A stretch of DNA of 64,000 nt from positions 468,014-532,013 of the forward strand of contig NZ_KE161030.1 of NCBI RefSeq assembly GCF_000412335.2, in the 5' to 3' direction. The notes below the pieces were generated by a model. That model saw only the letters and a program-made list of their open reading frames with translations. It was not told the DNA's origin and searched no databases. Position 1 is the stretch's first letter. The number at the start of each line of letters is the position of its first letter. The position numbers were made by a program, and so were the translations under genes. Source of the DNA: Cedecea davisae DSM 4568. GTDB taxonomy: Bacteria > Pseudomonadota > Gammaproteobacteria > Enterobacterales > Enterobacteriaceae. Below, piece by piece: positions 43,358 to 55,771 of the stretch.

Positions 43358-43963
43358 TTACTGCATAAAGGCCGGTAATTTTTGCTCGTAGCCGGAAATC
43401 GCGGCTTCGTGCTGCAATGTCAGGCCGATGCTGTCCAGACCGTTTAACATGCAGTGACGGCGGAAGCTGTCGAGCTCGAACGAGTAGCTTTTCTCGCCTG
43501 CCTGAACGGTTTTCGCCTCCAGATCTACCACAAACTTAATCCCCGGCTGGGCGGCGACAAGCTTAAACAGCTCGTCCACCTGCTCGTCGCTTAACGTTAC
43601 CGGCAGCAGCTGATTGTTAAACGAGTTGCCGTAGAAGATATCGGCAAAGCTCGGGGCGATAACCACTTTAAAACCGTAGTCGGTCAACGCCCAGGGCGCA
43701 TGCTCGCGGGAAGAGCCGCAGCCAAAGTTTTCACGCGCCAGAAGAATAGAAGCGCCTTTAAACTCAGGGTAGTTCAGCACGAACTCTGGGTTCGGCTGCT
43801 GGCCCGCATCATCCAGAAAACGCCAGTCGTTAAACAGGTGAGCGCCAAAACCGGTGCGGGTAACCTTCTGCAAAAACTGCTTCGGTATAATGGCATCGGT
43901 ATCGACGTTCGCCGCGTCCAGCGGAACGACCAGGCCGGTATGTTGGATAAATTTCTCTGCCAT
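43358..43963 (-). CDS. leuD: 3-isopropylmalate dehydratase, small subunit
   Basis: Small swivelling-domain subunit of isopropylmalate isomerase in leucine biosynthesis. The 201 residues include the family start [20 protein letters not shown] and the substrate loop [20 protein letters not shown]. It is the last gene of leuABCD, 11 nt after leuC, and ends at a shared terminator. Confidence 0.97.
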   Translation of the reverse strand: MAEKFIQHTGLVVPLDAANVDTDAIIPKQFLQKVTRTGFGAHLFNDWRFLDDAGQQPNPEFVLNYPEFKGASILLARENFGCGSSREHAPWALTDYGFKVVIAPSFADIFYGNSFNNQLLPVTLSDEQVDELFKLVAAQPGIKFVVDLEAKTVQAGEKSYSFELDSFRRHCMLNGLDSIGLTLQHEAAISGYEQKLPAFMQ

Positions 43964-43974
43964 GGTAGTTCCTC

Positions 43975-45375
43975 TTATTTCAATGTACGAATATCAGCAA
44001 AATGACCGGCAACCGCGGCGGCGGCGGCCATTGCAGGGCTGACCAGATGAGTACGCCCACCGCGGCCCTGGCGACCTTCAAAGTTACGGTTGCTGGTGGA
44101 GGCGCAGCGCTCGCCTGGGTTCAGGCGGTCGTTGTTCATAGCCAGGCACATGGAGCAGCCCGGCAGGCGCCATTCAAAACCGGCTTCAATGAAAATTTTG
44201 TCCAGACCTTCGGCTTCGGCCTGAGCTTTAACCGGGCCGGAGCCTGGAACGACCATCGCCAGTACGCCGGGAGCAACTTTGCGCCCTTTTGCGATTTCGG
44301 CCGCCGCACGCAGGTCTTCGATACGCGAGTTGGTACAGGAGCCGATAAACACTTTATCGATAGCCACTTCGGTCAGCGGGATACCCGGCTTCAGGCCCAT
44401 ATAGGCCAACGCTTTCTCGGCAGAGGCGCGCTCGACCGGATCGCTGAACGAGTCAGGGTTAGGGATATTGTCGGTCACCGAGATGACCTGGCCTGGGTTG
44501 GTTCCCCAGGTTACCTGCGGTGCGATTTCAGCGGCATCTAACGTTACGGTGGTGTCGAAGTTAGCGCCTTCATCGGTGCTGAAGGTTTTCCAGTAAGCAA
44601 CCGCATCGTCCCAGTCAGCGCCTTTTGGTGCGTGCAGGCGGCCATTAACATAGTTGAAGGTGGTTTCGTCCGGCGCGACCAGACCCGCCTTAGCACCCAT
44701 TTCAATCGCCATGTTGCACAGCGTCATGCGGCCTTCCATGCTCAGGGCACGGATAGCTTCCCCGCAGAACTCAACGACGTGGCCGGTACCGCCCGCGCTG
44801 CCGGTTTTACCGATGATCGCCAGCACGATATCTTTGGCCGTGATGCCGGGTGCTGCGGTGCCTTTGACCTCGATCTTCATAGTCTTAGCGCGTCCCTGTT
44901 TCAGGGTCTGTGTTGCCAGCACGTGTTCAACTTCGGAAGTACCGATGCCGAACGCCAGCGCGCCAAACGCGCCGTGGGTGGCGGTGTGGGAGTCGCCGCA
45001 GACGATGGTCATACCCGGCAGAGTAATGCCCTGTTCCGGCCCCATCACGTGGACGATGCCCTGGTAAGGGTGGTTCAAATCGTAGAGTTCAACGCCAAAC
45101 TCTTTGCAGTTCTTCATCAACTCTTGCATCTGAATGCGGGCCATCTCGCCGGAAGCGTTGATGTCTTTGGTCTGGGTTGAAACGTTGTGATCCATGGTGG
45201 CGAAAGTCTTCCCCGGCTGGCGCACAGGGCGGCCGTGGGCGCGCAGGCCGTCGAATGCCTGTGGAGAGGTCACTTCATGCACCAGATGGCGGTCGATGTA
45301 CAGCAGCGGCGTCTCTTCCGGGGCTTCAAAGACCACATGGGCGTCGTACAATTTCTGATATAAGGTCTTAGCCAT
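43975..45375 (-). CDS. leuC: 3-isopropylmalate dehydratase, large subunit
   Basis: Aconitase-family large subunit, binding the 4Fe-4S cluster that isomerises 2-isopropylmalate to 3-isopropylmalate. The 466 residues show the cluster cysteines in [18 protein letters not shown] and the GCSMCLAMN motif, plus [14 protein letters not shown]. It follows leuB after 2 nt. Confidence 0.97.
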   Translation of the reverse strand: MAKTLYQKLYDAHVVFEAPEETPLLYIDRHLVHEVTSPQAFDGLRAHGRPVRQPGKTFATMDHNVSTQTKDINASGEMARIQMQELMKNCKEFGVELYDLNHPYQGIVHVMGPEQGITLPGMTIVCGDSHTATHGAFGALAFGIGTSEVEHVLATQTLKQGRAKTMKIEVKGTAAPGITAKDIVLAIIGKTGSAGGTGHVVEFCGEAIRALSMEGRMTLCNMAIEMGAKAGLVAPDETTFNYVNGRLHAPKGADWDDAVAYWKTFSTDEGANFDTTVTLDAAEIAPQVTWGTNPGQVISVTDNIPNPDSFSDPVERASAEKALAYMGLKPGIPLTEVAIDKVFIGSCTNSRIEDLRAAAEIAKGRKVAPGVLAMVVPGSGPVKAQAEAEGLDKIFIEAGFEWRLPGCSMCLAMNNDRLNPGERCASTSNRNFEGRQGRGGRTHLVSPAMAAAAAVAGHFADIRTLK

Positions 45376-45377
45376 GA

Positions 45378-48046
<2,669 letters not shown>

Positions 48047-48087
48047 GGTTAGGTCCTTTATCTGTCCTGGGCGCCTTCGCTACGAGC

Positions 48088-48118
48088 ATAAAAAAACCCG
48101 CGCATTGGCGCGGGTTTT
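48088..48118 (-). terminator. leu operon attenuator
   Basis: On the minus strand CCCGCGC (48108-48114) pairs with GCGCGGG (48097-48103) around a CAAT loop and runs into a T tract. It lies 20 nt after the leader peptide stop and before leuA, the arrangement of transcription attenuation by leucine supply. Confidence 0.92.
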
Positions 48119-48137
48119 ATTTGTCTGAAGGCTTGAA

Positions 48138-48221
48138 TCAACGCTGATTGTCGCCCACCAGTCTACCGCGCAAATAAGATGCGTTTAGTAGTAGACCAAG
48201 TAGGCGGATGCTGTGATTCAT
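48138..48221 (-). CDS. leuL: LeuL, leu operon leader peptide
   Basis: A 27-residue leader, MNHSIRLLGLLLNASYLRGR with tail LVGDNQR. Five of residues 7-12 are leucine and four of these use the rare codon CTA (Leu7, 10, 11, 12; Leu8 is CTT). Ribosome stalling at these codons when charged leucyl-tRNA is short would favour the antiterminator over the hairpin at 48088-48118. E. coli LeuL has four leucines in a row; here a glycine splits the run. A longer upstream in-frame ATG exists but would cross the promoter. Confidence 0.9.
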   Translation of the reverse strand: MNHSIRLLGLLLNASYLRGRLVGDNQR

Positions 48222-48254
48222 GTTCAAGCCCTGAGTAATTTCGTGATGTATTAA

Positions 48255-48283
48255 TTGGTACTTGATCTGCTGGCGGCTGTCAA
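48255..48283 (-). promoter_or_regulatory. leu operon promoter
   Basis: On the minus strand a consensus TTGACA (48278-48283) is followed after 17 nt by TACCAA (48255-48260). This puts the start about 25-30 nt upstream of leuL. The -10 is poor, as is also true of the E. coli leu promoter. Confidence 0.75.
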
Positions 48284-48323
48284 CACTTATCCAGACAGGC
48301 GCAGCGGGTATGTCGCTTTTCAC

Positions 48324-48679
48324 GGTTTCTCATTCAGAGGAAAACACCACTAAAGAATTTTTTACGAATATATATGAAAGCATCACAGTTAAATTAATCA
48401 ATTTTCGATTATGGTCGTTTTTTGATAGTACCTTGTATGAATATTATAAAAATCATGTATTGTTTTCCCGCTGGCAAAAACGATATTAAATACGGGTAAG
48501 TTTTAATGCTTCTTGTTAATTGTTAATGGTTGCTTATAAATGGGGTGAGCTTAATATTTAAAGGTGCATGCTTTCGAAAGGACCATCAGCCCAGTTTGCC
48601 AGTCGAGTAAATATTGATGACGGAGTTTTCAGGTTCTTGAACCGTGGAAGGGAACCCAATTTGCTGCTGGAGTAATAAA
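48324..48679. other. AT-rich intergenic region upstream of leuO
   Basis: This 356-bp stretch between the leu promoter and leuO is markedly AT-rich. I see no convincing gene or strong hairpin in it. In E. coli the equivalent region is silenced by H-NS and supports coupled leu-leuO promoter activity, so the composition is expected. A plus-strand frame at 48262-48489 lacks a ribosome site and is rejected. Confidence 0.6.
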
Positions 48680-49624
48680 ATGACTGATGAACTCATTGAA
48701 TGTCCGAATGTTCAGGAAATAATAAAATCACAATTGCGAGAAGTTGACCTGAATTTGCTCACGGTTTTTGACGCCGTGATGCAGGCTGAAAGTATTACCG
48801 GGGCCGCCAGACTGCTGGGGATGTCTCAGCCAGCGGTCAGCAATGCGGTTTCCCGGCTGAAGATAATGTTTAACGATGAGCTTTTCGTCCGCTATGGGCG
48901 AGGTATACAGCCAACCGGAAGGGCGTTTCAGCTGTTCAGTATTGTGCGCCACGTCCTGCAACTGGTTCAGAATGAGCTACCGGGTGCCGGGTTTGATCCT
49001 CTTGGAAGTGAGCGAGTTTTTAATATTTGCATTTCCAGCCCGCTGGATAACCGAATAATACCGATTTTTTATGATGCGGTTAAATATTCCGCACCCTATA
49101 TTAAGTTGGGTTTTAAATCATGTTTTGGCCCTGATATTGAGCATCAGATGCGGCATCAGAAAGTCGACTTTGTGATTAGTTACGAAGAATTTGTTCGGCC
49201 CGAATTTAAGCGCATGGCGCTGTTTAAGGACGAAATGGTATTAGTTACCGGGCCGCAACATCCAGGCTTTTGTGACTCGTTCAGCATCACCGATTTTTAT
49301 AATGAGCGCCATGCTACCGCTTCTCTGGATAACTACGGCTCATTCAGTTTTCTTTGGTATGATACGGCTGAAAAACAAAATTCTATTGCCTGGCAGGGCG
49401 TAGCGATTACCAGCGTTTTGAATGTGGTTTCGCAGACGAAACTGGTCGGCGTAGCGCCGCGTTGGCTGGCTGAGAAGTTCGCTAATGAACTGAAAATAAA
49501 TATTTTTCCGCTTCCTTTTGCGCAAAAAACTCGAACCTGTTATCTGTCGTGGCATGAATCAGCCGGGCAGGACAGAGGGCATTTGTGGATGCAGACTCTA
49601 ATAAAGACAATTTGCTGTCAGTGA
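48680..49624 (+). CDS. leuO: LeuO, LysR-type global regulator
   Basis: LysR-family DNA-binding protein that antagonises H-NS silencing at many loci and acts with RcsB and BglJ. I choose ATG 48680 ([14 protein letters not shown]), giving 314 residues as in E. coli LeuO, with a GGAG site at 48667-48670. The N-terminal helix-turn-helix is [20 protein letters not shown] followed by [20 protein letters not shown]. The C-terminal effector domain ends [18 protein letters not shown]. Regulation is probably by H-NS and by itself. Confidence 0.95.
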   Translation: MTDELIECPNVQEIIKSQLREVDLNLLTVFDAVMQAESITGAARLLGMSQPAVSNAVSRLKIMFNDELFVRYGRGIQPTGRAFQLFSIVRHVLQLVQNELPGAGFDPLGSERVFNICISSPLDNRIIPIFYDAVKYSAPYIKLGFKSCFGPDIEHQMRHQKVDFVISYEEFVRPEFKRMALFKDEMVLVTGPQHPGFCDSFSITDFYNERHATASLDNYGSFSFLWYDTAEKQNSIAWQGVAITSVLNVVSQTKLVGVAPRWLAEKFANELKINIFPLPFAQKTRTCYLSWHESAGQDRGHLWMQTLIKTICCQ

Positions 49625-50030
49625 AAAAGGTAAATTGGCCAGCAATCGCGGAAGGTCACCGTTCTTTTTTCTCCCTTTTGTTTAAAATGCAGCATTTTAT
49701 ACTTTAGCACTTTCTGACTGCCGCTCTGCGGCGGTTATGAATCTCTAAATTAATGTATAACGCACTGCATTTACCTCCATCTCTGACATATTCGTTAACA
49801 AGCCTCCCCGCTGTTCAGTTGATAGCTCCGCTATGTTCAGGTTTTGTAGCGATGAGGCCAAATTCGCTGCCCCGGATTGCGTAGGTGGATAATTGCCTGA
49901 GCGATTTTGAGCGGTTATGTTAATAAGCTAAACCTATAAAAACAAAACAGGCAGAGACACAACCTGTCGCAACGACGGCGCGGAAATGAGTTCTGCGTGC
50001 GGTCAAAAACGTGAGCCTGGAGGCAAAACC
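49625..50030. other. ilvIH upstream control region
   Basis: A 406-bp gap with no convincing gene. In E. coli this region contains multiple Lrp sites that activate ilvIH and are relieved by leucine. One Lrp-like site is annotated separately. A TATAAA at 49936-49941 is a possible -10 but lacks a clear -35. A small hairpin (GCCGC/GCGGC, 49720-49732) follows the Lrp-like site. No terminator for leuO is obvious beyond a T run near 49664-49669. Confidence 0.5.
49683..49704 (+). promoter_or_regulatory. candidate Lrp-binding site upstream of ilvIH
   Basis: CAGCATTTTATACTT (49690-49704) agrees at 13 of 15 positions with the Lrp consensus YAGHAWATTWTDCTR. It overlaps a 17-bp palindrome, TAAAATGC-A-GCATTTTA (49683-49699). 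It lies about 330 bp before ilvI, in the region where Lrp activates this operon in E. coli. Confidence 0.5.
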
Positions 50031-51755
50031 ATGGAGATGTTGTCAGGAGCCGAGATGGTCGTCCGGTCGTTAATCGATCAGGGCGTTAAGCAGGTATTCG
50101 GCTACCCGGGAGGCGCGGTCCTCGATATTTACGACGCGCTTCATACTATGGGCGGAATCGATCATGTGCTGGTGCGCCATGAACAGGCGGCGGTGCATAT
50201 GGCCGACGGCCTGGCGCGTGCGACCGGCGAAACGGGCGTGGTGCTGGTGACTTCTGGTCCCGGTGCAACCAATGCCATCACCGGTATCGCAACCGCCTAT
50301 ATGGATTCTATTCCAATGGTGGTGCTGTCAGGGCAGGTTGCAACTTCTCTGATTGGTTATGACGCTTTTCAGGAGTGCGATATGGTCGGCATTTCCCGGC
50401 CGGTGGTAAAGCACAGCTTCCTGGTAAAACAGGTCGAAGACATTCCCGCCACCATCAAAAAAGCATTCTGGCTGGCTTCGAGCGGCCGGCCTGGCCCGGT
50501 TGTAGTCGACCTGCCAAAAGATATTATGAGTCCGGCGAATAAGCTGCCGTACGCCTGGCCCGAATCCGTCAGTATGCGCTCCTATAACCCGACGACGCAG
50601 GGACATAAAGGGCAGATTAAACGTGCTCTGCAAACCCTGATTGCGGCTAAAAAGCCGGTTATGTACGTCGGCGGGGGCGCTATTAATTCGGCATGTCATG
50701 AACAACTGCTGACGCTCGCTGAAAAGCTAAATATTCCGGTGGTTTCTTCTTTGATGGGGCTGGGAGCCTTCCCGGCAACGCACCGTCAGGCACTGGGCAT
50801 GCTCGGTATGCACGGCACTTATGAAGCCAACATGACGATGCACCATTCCGATGTTATTTTTGCGGTTGGCGTGCGCTTTGACGATCGCACCACCAATAAT
50901 CTCGCAAAATATTGCCCGAATGCCACCGTACTGCATATCGACATCGATCCGACTTCTATTTCCAAAACCGTGGCTGCGGATGTGCCAATCGTGGGCGACG
51001 CTCATCAGGTTCTGACCCAGATGCTGGACCTGTTGGCTCATGAAGAGACGCAGCAGTCCGGCGATGAGATTCGTGACTGGTGGCAGCACATTGAACAATG
51101 GCGCGCTCGACACTGCCTCGAATTCGACCGTAGCAGCGCAGCGATTAAGCCACAGGCGGTGATAGAGACGGCATACCGTCTGACGAAAGGAGAGGCATAT
51201 GTCACTTCCGACGTGGGCCAGCATCAGATGTTTGCCGCGCTTTATTATCCGTTCGATAAGCCTCGCCGTTGGATTAACTCGGGCGGGCTTGGCACTATGG
51301 GCTTTGGCCTGCCTGCCGCGCTTGGCGTGAAAATGGCATTGCCGGATGAAACCGTCATCTGTGTGACCGGTGATGGCAGTATCCAGATGAATATTCAGGA
51401 GCTTTCTACTGCCCTGCAGTATGGCCTGTCGGTGCTGGTACTGAACCTGAACAACCGCTATCTAGGGATGGTAAAACAGTGGCAGGACATGATCTATTCG
51501 GGCCGCCATTCTCAGTCTTATATGGAGTCGCTGCCTGACTTTGCGAAGCTGGCGGAGGCTTACGGCCACGTTGGCATCACCATTACTAAGCCCGAAGAGC
51601 TTGAAAGCCAGCTGGCACAAGCCCTGGAAACCGTACGCGGCGGGCGCCTGGTATTTGTGGATGTCATGGTCGATGGAACAGAACACGTTTATCCGATGCA
51701 GATCCGCGGCGGCGGAATGGATGAAATGTGGTTAAGCAAAACGGAGAGAACCTGA
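50031..51755 (+). CDS. ilvI: acetolactate synthase III, large (catalytic) subunit
   Basis: ThDP-dependent acetohydroxyacid synthase starting valine, leucine and isoleucine synthesis. I choose ATG 50031 ([18 protein letters not shown]), 574 residues as in E. coli, with a strong GGAGG site at 50018-50022; an upstream ATG at 49986 would add fifteen residues containing this site. The active glutamate is in [15 protein letters not shown] and the ThDP/Mg motif is [14 protein letters not shown] through LVLNLNN. ilvH follows 2 nt after the stop. Confidence 0.96.
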   Translation: MEMLSGAEMVVRSLIDQGVKQVFGYPGGAVLDIYDALHTMGGIDHVLVRHEQAAVHMADGLARATGETGVVLVTSGPGATNAITGIATAYMDSIPMVVLSGQVATSLIGYDAFQECDMVGISRPVVKHSFLVKQVEDIPATIKKAFWLASSGRPGPVVVDLPKDIMSPANKLPYAWPESVSMRSYNPTTQGHKGQIKRALQTLIAAKKPVMYVGGGAINSACHEQLLTLAEKLNIPVVSSLMGLGAFPATHRQALGMLGMHGTYEANMTMHHSDVIFAVGVRFDDRTTNNLAKYCPNATVLHIDIDPTSISKTVAADVPIVGDAHQVLTQMLDLLAHEETQQSGDEIRDWWQHIEQWRARHCLEFDRSSAAIKPQAVIETAYRLTKGEAYVTSDVGQHQMFAALYYPFDKPRRWINSGGLGTMGFGLPAALGVKMALPDETVICVTGDGSIQMNIQELSTALQYGLSVLVLNLNNRYLGMVKQWQDMIYSGRHSQSYMESLPDFAKLAEAYGHVGITITKPEELESQLAQALETVRGGRLVFVDVMVDGTEHVYPMQIRGGGMDEMWLSKTERT

Positions 51756-51757
51756 TT

Positions 51758-52249
51758 ATGCGCCGGATATTATCTGTATTACTGGAGAATGAATCAGGAG
51801 CGTTATCTCGCGTTATTGGCCTGTTCTCCCAGCGTGGCTACAACATTGAAAGCCTGACCGTGGCACCCACCGACGATCCTACGCTCTCCCGGATGACTAT
51901 TCAGACGGTGGGCGATGAAAAAGTGCTGGAGCAGATCGAAAAGCAGCTGCACAAGCTGGTGGATGTGCTGCGGGTAAGCGAACTGGGGCAGGGCGCGTAT
52001 GTTGAGCGCGAAATCATGCTGGTTAAAGTTCAGGCCAGCGGGTACGGGCGCGAAGAGGTGAAACGCAGCGCGGAGATTTTCCGCGGGCAAATCATCGACG
52101 TGACGCCGACGCTCTATACGGTACAGCTTGCCGGCACCAGCGATAAGCTGAATGCTTTTCTCGATGCGATTCGCGATGTGGCGAAAATCGTTGAGATTGC
52201 CCGCTCGGGCGTCGTCGGCGTTTCGCGCGGCGATAAGATTATGCGCTAG
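51758..52249 (+). CDS. ilvH: acetolactate synthase III, small (regulatory) subunit
   Basis: Regulatory subunit that activates IlvI and gives valine inhibition. I choose ATG 51758 ([20 protein letters not shown]), 163 residues as in E. coli; a longer frame from 51728 would overlap ilvI. The N-terminal ACT domain covers about residues 1-78 (with [18 protein letters not shown]), and the C-terminal domain includes [21 protein letters not shown]. It is followed by a strong terminator. Confidence 0.96.
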   Translation: MRRILSVLLENESGALSRVIGLFSQRGYNIESLTVAPTDDPTLSRMTIQTVGDEKVLEQIEKQLHKLVDVLRVSELGQGAYVEREIMLVKVQASGYGREEVKRSAEIFRGQIIDVTPTLYTVQLAGTSDKLNAFLDAIRDVAKIVEIARSGVVGVSRGDKIMR

Positions 52250-52273
52250 TCACTAATGTGATCTAACTCACAG

Positions 52274-52302
52274 GCCCGGTAATCACTGCCGGGCTTTTTT
52301 TT
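52274..52302 (+). terminator. rho-independent terminator of ilvIH
   Basis: GCCCGG (52274-52279) pairs with CCGGGC (52289-52294) and is followed by eight Ts (52295-52302), 24 nt after the ilvH stop. Confidence 0.93.
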
Positions 52303-52334
52303 GCAAACCAGAAAACAACACCCTGCAAAAGCGG

Positions 52335-52363
52335 TTGCCGGAGTTATTATTCTGCGCTTAGAT
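52335..52363 (+). promoter_or_regulatory. candidate cra promoter
   Basis: TTGCCG (52335-52340) and TTAGAT (52358-52363) are 17 nt apart, between the ilvIH terminator and the cra start. The match is moderate. Confidence 0.45.
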
Positions 52364-52374
52364 GTAAATGTTGT

Positions 52375-52397
52375 TAACCATAGCCAGGGTATGGTTA
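52375..52397 (+). repeat. 8-bp inverted repeat in the cra leader
   Basis: TAACCATA (52375-52382) and TATGGTTA (52390-52397) form a perfect inverted repeat around a 7-nt spacer, just upstream of the cra ribosome site (AAGGGG, 52415-52420). It may be an operator or an RNA hairpin in the leader. Confidence 0.55.
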
Positions 52398-52425
52398 TGG
52401 GTCACCTGGAGAGTAAGGGGCTACA

Positions 52426-53430
52426 GTGAAATTGGATGAAATCGCGCGCCTGGCAGGAGTGTCACGCACTACGGCGAGCTACGTCATCAACGGGAAGGCG
52501 AAGCAGTATCGCGTTAGCGATAAAACCGTTGAGAAAGTTATGGCGGTGGTACGGGAGCATAACTACCACCCGAATGCGGTGGCCGCAGGTTTGCGCGCCG
52601 GGCGCACGCGTTCTATCGGTTTGGTTATCCCTGACCTGGAGAACACCAGCTACACCCGTATTGCTAACTATCTTGAGCGCCAGGCTCGCCAGCGCGGCTA
52701 TCAGTTGCTGATCGCCTGTTCGGAAGATCAGCCGGACAACGAAATGCGCTGCATCGAGCATCTTTTACAGCGCCAGGTTGATGCGATCATTGTTTCGACA
52801 TCGCTGCCTCCGGAGCACCCTTTCTATCAGCGCTGGGCGAACGATTCGTTTCCTATTATCGCGCTTGACAGGGCATTAGATCGCGAGCATTTCACCAGCG
52901 TCGTCGGTGCCGATCAGGACGATGCGGAAATGCTGGCCGAAGAGCTGCGCAAATTCCCCGGCGATAATATTCTTTACCTCGGTGCGCTGCCCGAGCTTTC
53001 GGTCAGTTTCCTGCGTGAACAGGGTTTCCGTACCGCCTGGAAAGACGACCCGCGTACCGTCAACTACCTCTATGCCAACAGCTATGAGCGCGAGGCAGCG
53101 GCCCAGCTTTTTGAAAAATGGCTGGAAACCCACGAAATGCCGGACGCGCTTTATACCACCTCGTTTGCGCTGCTGCAGGGCGTAATGGACGTCACGCTGC
53201 GCCGCCAGGGCCGCCTTCCTTCTGAGCTGGCGATCGCTACATTTGGCGACAACGAGCTGCTGGACTTCCTGCAATGCCCGGTGCTTGCGGTTGCTCAACG
53301 CCATCGAGATGTTGCCGAAAGGGTGCTTGAATTGGTGCTGGCAAGCCTCGACGAACCGCGTAAGCCGAAGCCTGGGTTAACCCGAATTCGCAGAAATCTT
53401 TATCGTCGCGGTAGCCTGAGTCGCTACTAA
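52426..53430 (+). CDS. cra: Cra (FruR), catabolite repressor/activator
   Basis: LacI-family regulator of glycolysis and gluconeogenesis that responds to fructose-1-phosphate and fructose-1,6-bisphosphate. It has 334 residues with a GTG start, as in E. coli. The N-terminal helix-turn-helix is [20 protein letters not shown], followed by the hinge and a sugar-phosphate-binding core. The C-terminus ends [15 protein letters not shown] hairpin without a T tract (53436-53442 with 53449-53455) follows the stop. Confidence 0.97.
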   Translation: MKLDEIARLAGVSRTTASYVINGKAKQYRVSDKTVEKVMAVVREHNYHPNAVAAGLRAGRTRSIGLVIPDLENTSYTRIANYLERQARQRGYQLLIACSEDQPDNEMRCIEHLLQRQVDAIIVSTSLPPEHPFYQRWANDSFPIIALDRALDREHFTSVVGADQDDAEMLAEELRKFPGDNILYLGALPELSVSFLREQGFRTAWKDDPRTVNYLYANSYEREAAAQLFEKWLETHEMPDALYTTSFALLQGVMDVTLRRQGRLPSELAIATFGDNELLDFLQCPVLAVAQRHRDVAERVLELVLASLDEPRKPKPGLTRIRRNLYRRGSLSRY

Positions 53431-53902
53431 TCTTGAGGGCAGTTTCGGCTGCCCTAAAGTTAATTAAGAACTTTCCGGTATATTTACCCTTATTTTTTAA
53501 GGCAATTAATTAGCCGGGAAAAATGTGATAAAAAATCCCCATCGGCTAAATAAATCTCTTCTTTGTATTATTTTGTTACACACCCACAGATAAGAAATGT
53601 TGGATTATTAATCATTAGCCGCCTCGCTTTCTTTACTCTTTACGCTCAGCCTGCGCCGGGCGGGCATCTGGCGCTGTTATCCAGCCCCGAAATACCTTAA
53701 AATGCCGACCGCGTCGCAAACTGCGCACTTAATATTTCCCAAAACAAGTATTTAGTCGTTTTAACGCTGTTGATGTTTATTGGTCTTTTTCTTTCAAATA
53801 TTCATGACGTTAATTTTGCCTCGCTAATGCGGCCCTTTTCACGCCAGCCATTTATCAATCGCTTAGGCGCGGGAATTTATTCCCGTAAGCGGCCTGGCTG
53901 GC
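53431..53902. other. intergenic region between cra and the mra promoter
   Basis: About 470 bp with no convincing gene. It starts with a possible cra terminator hairpin (53436-53455, GGGCAG/CTGCCC, no T tract), then an AT-rich stretch to about 53620, then more mixed sequence. A 62-codon frame at 53770-53958 overlaps the mra promoter, lacks a good ribosome site, and is rejected. Confidence 0.6.
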
Positions 53903-53932
53903 TTGACAAGGTTTTCCTCCGCTCCGTAAACT
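53903..53932 (+). promoter_or_regulatory. Pmra, main promoter of the division and cell wall cluster
   Basis: A consensus TTGACA (53903-53908) is followed after 18 nt by TAAACT (53927-53932). The surrounding sequence (CTCCGTAAACTCCTTT) matches the E. coli mra promoter as I recall it. This promoter is expected to drive mraZ through ftsW and beyond. Confidence 0.88.
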
Positions 53933-53940
53933 CCTTTATG

Positions 53941-53973
53941 TGGGAATTTGTGGGGTAAAGTGGTGGAATGGGT
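53941..53973 (+). promoter_or_regulatory. MraZ operator repeats
   Basis: Direct repeats at 10-bp spacing lie between Pmra and mraZ: TGGGA (53941-53945), TGGGG (53951-53955) and a degenerate TGGTG (53961-53965), with a further TGGGT at 53969-53973 out of phase. E. coli MraZ represses the cluster by binding TGGGN boxes separated by 5 nt here. The third box has lost the usual G. Confidence 0.8.
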
Positions 53974-53993
53974 CATTATAGGGTGAGGCTGGC

Positions 53994-54452
53994 ATGTTCC
54001 GTGGAGCAACGTTAGTCAATCTCGACAGCAAGGGGCGGCTTGCCGTACCTACCCGTTATCGGGAAAAGCTAGTCGAAATCTCTGAAGGTCAGATGGTTTG
54101 CACCATCGACATCCATCACCCCTGCCTGCTGCTTTATACCGTTCCTGAATGGGAAATTATTGAACAAAAGCTTGCCCGTCTGTCGAGCATGAACCCCGCA
54201 GAACGCCGCGTACAGCGGTTGTTACTGGGTCATGCCAGTGAATGTCAGATGGATAGCGCCGGGCGATTGCTGCTGGCGCCAGTTTTACGCCAGCACGCCG
54301 GGCTTACCAAAGAAGTAATGCTGGTCGGGCAGTTCAATAAGTTTGAGCTGTGGGATGAAACGACCTGGCATCAACAGGTCAGGGAAGATATCGACGCTGA
54401 GCAGGCTTCGACCAATACCTTGTCGGAACGTCTGCAGGACTTGTCACTTTAA
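53994..54452 (+). CDS. mraZ: MraZ, transcriptional repressor of the dcw cluster
   Basis: AbrB-like ring-forming DNA-binding protein that represses its own operon. The 152 residues contain two repeats of the family fold, with [14 protein letters not shown] near residue 10 and [18 protein letters not shown] near 85. The start [16 protein letters not shown] is the family start, with a GTGAGG site at 53982-53987. First gene of the cluster, 3 nt before rsmH. Confidence 0.97.
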   Translation: MFRGATLVNLDSKGRLAVPTRYREKLVEISEGQMVCTIDIHHPCLLLYTVPEWEIIEQKLARLSSMNPAERRVQRLLLGHASECQMDSAGRLLLAPVLRQHAGLTKEVMLVGQFNKFELWDETTWHQQVREDIDAEQASTNTLSERLQDLSL

Positions 54453-54455
54453 GAA

Positions 54456-55397
54456 ATGATGGAAAATTTTAAACATACTACGGTGCTGCTGGACGAGGCC
54501 GTGAACGGCCTTAATATTCGTCCTGAAGGCATCTACATTGATGGCACTTTTGGTCGCGGTGGCCACTCACGCCTGATCCTGTCCCAGCTTGGTGAACAGG
54601 GTCGTCTGCTGGCGATTGACCGCGATCCGCAGGCGATCGCCGCGGCAGCCGCTATTGATGACCCACGCTTCTCCATCATTCATGGCCCATTCTCTGCGCT
54701 GGCAGATTACGCCCGCGAGCGCGAACTGGAAGGCAAGATCGACGGCATTTTGCTGGATCTTGGCGTTTCGTCCCCTCAACTGGATGACGCTGAACGTGGT
54801 TTCTCCTTTATGCGAGATGGCCCGCTGGATATGCGTATGGATCCAACACGTGGCCAGTCTGCCGCCCAGTGGCTGATGACAGCAGAAGAAGCTGATATTG
54901 CCTGGGTTATTAAAACTTTCGGTGAAGAACGCTTTGGTAAGCGTATCGCGCGCGCCATTGTGGAGCGCAATCGTGAAGAGCCGATGACGCGTACCAAAGA
55001 GCTGGCGGCCGTTGTAGCCGCCGCGATGCCGGTAAAAGACAAGTTCAAACATCCGGCCACCCGCACTTTCCAGGCTATTCGTATCTGGATCAACAGCGAG
55101 CTGGACGAAATTGAAAAGGCGCTAAACGGATCGCTGGCCGCGCTGGCAACCGGAGGGCGTCTGTCGATTATCAGTTTTCACTCTCTGGAAGACCGTATCG
55201 TCAAACGCTTTATGCGTGAAAACAGCCGTGGTCCGCAGGTTCCGGCGGGTCTGCCGATGACGGAGGCACAGCTGAATAAACTGGGCGGCCGCTATCTGAA
55301 GGCGCTCGGCAAAATGATGCCGGGCGAGGAAGAAGTTGCGGAGAATCCGCGCGCGCGCAGTTCCGTTTTGCGTATCGCCGAGAGGACTAACGCATGA
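54456..55397 (+). CDS. rsmH: 16S rRNA m4C1402 methyltransferase
   Basis: SAM-dependent N4-methyltransferase acting on C1402 of 16S rRNA (also MraW). The 313 residues start [19 protein letters not shown] and show the SAM motif [16 protein letters not shown], the [20 protein letters not shown] block and the [15 protein letters not shown] block. The stop overlaps the ftsL start by 4 nt (ATGA). Confidence 0.97.
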   Translation: MMENFKHTTVLLDEAVNGLNIRPEGIYIDGTFGRGGHSRLILSQLGEQGRLLAIDRDPQAIAAAAAIDDPRFSIIHGPFSALADYARERELEGKIDGILLDLGVSSPQLDDAERGFSFMRDGPLDMRMDPTRGQSAAQWLMTAEEADIAWVIKTFGEERFGKRIARAIVERNREEPMTRTKELAAVVAAAMPVKDKFKHPATRTFQAIRIWINSELDEIEKALNGSLAALATGGRLSIISFHSLEDRIVKRFMRENSRGPQVPAGLPMTEAQLNKLGGRYLKALGKMMPGEEEVAENPRARSSVLRIAERTNA

Positions 55398-55756
55398 TCA
55401 ACCGAGTGACAGAAACCCTCAGCAAGGTCACGCAGCTCGGCAGCAATGAGCGCCACGCCTTGCCGACGGTGATCGGCGGCGATCTGCTGCGACACGGGAA
55501 ACTGCCACTCTGTTTGTTCATCGCCAGCATTATCACCGCCGTTTCAGTGGTGACCACGGCGCACCATACCCGCCTGCTGACAGCACAGCGTGAGCAGATG
55601 GTTTTGGAGCGCGACGCGCTGGATATTGAGTGGCGCAACCTGATTCTTGAAGAAAATGCGCTCGGCGATCATAGCCGGGTGGAGCGGATCGCGACGGAAA
55701 AGCTGCAATTGCAGCATGTCGATCCTTCGCAGGAAAACATCGTAGTTCAGCAATAA
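55394..55756 (+). CDS. ftsL: FtsL, divisome bitopic membrane protein
   Basis: Forms the FtsQLB complex that activates septal peptidoglycan synthesis. It has 120 residues: a cytoplasmic N-terminus, one membrane segment around residues 37-57 ([20 protein letters not shown]), then a periplasmic coiled coil rich in charged and Leu residues (about 60-105). It overlaps rsmH by 4 nt and precedes ftsI by 15 nt. Confidence 0.96.
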   Translation: MINRVTETLSKVTQLGSNERHALPTVIGGDLLRHGKLPLCLFIASIITAVSVVTTAHHTRLLTAQREQMVLERDALDIEWRNLILEENALGDHSRVERIATEKLQLQHVDPSQENIVVQQ

Positions 55757-55771
55757 GGAATAGCGCGACAG

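Noticed and set aside
48262-48489. 75-codon frame upstream of leuO
   Set aside because: It covers the leu promoter on the opposite strand, lacks a ribosome site, and lies in AT-rich regulatory DNA.
53770-53958. 62-codon frame before mraZ
   Set aside because: It runs through Pmra and the MraZ operator and has no convincing ribosome site or known homologue.
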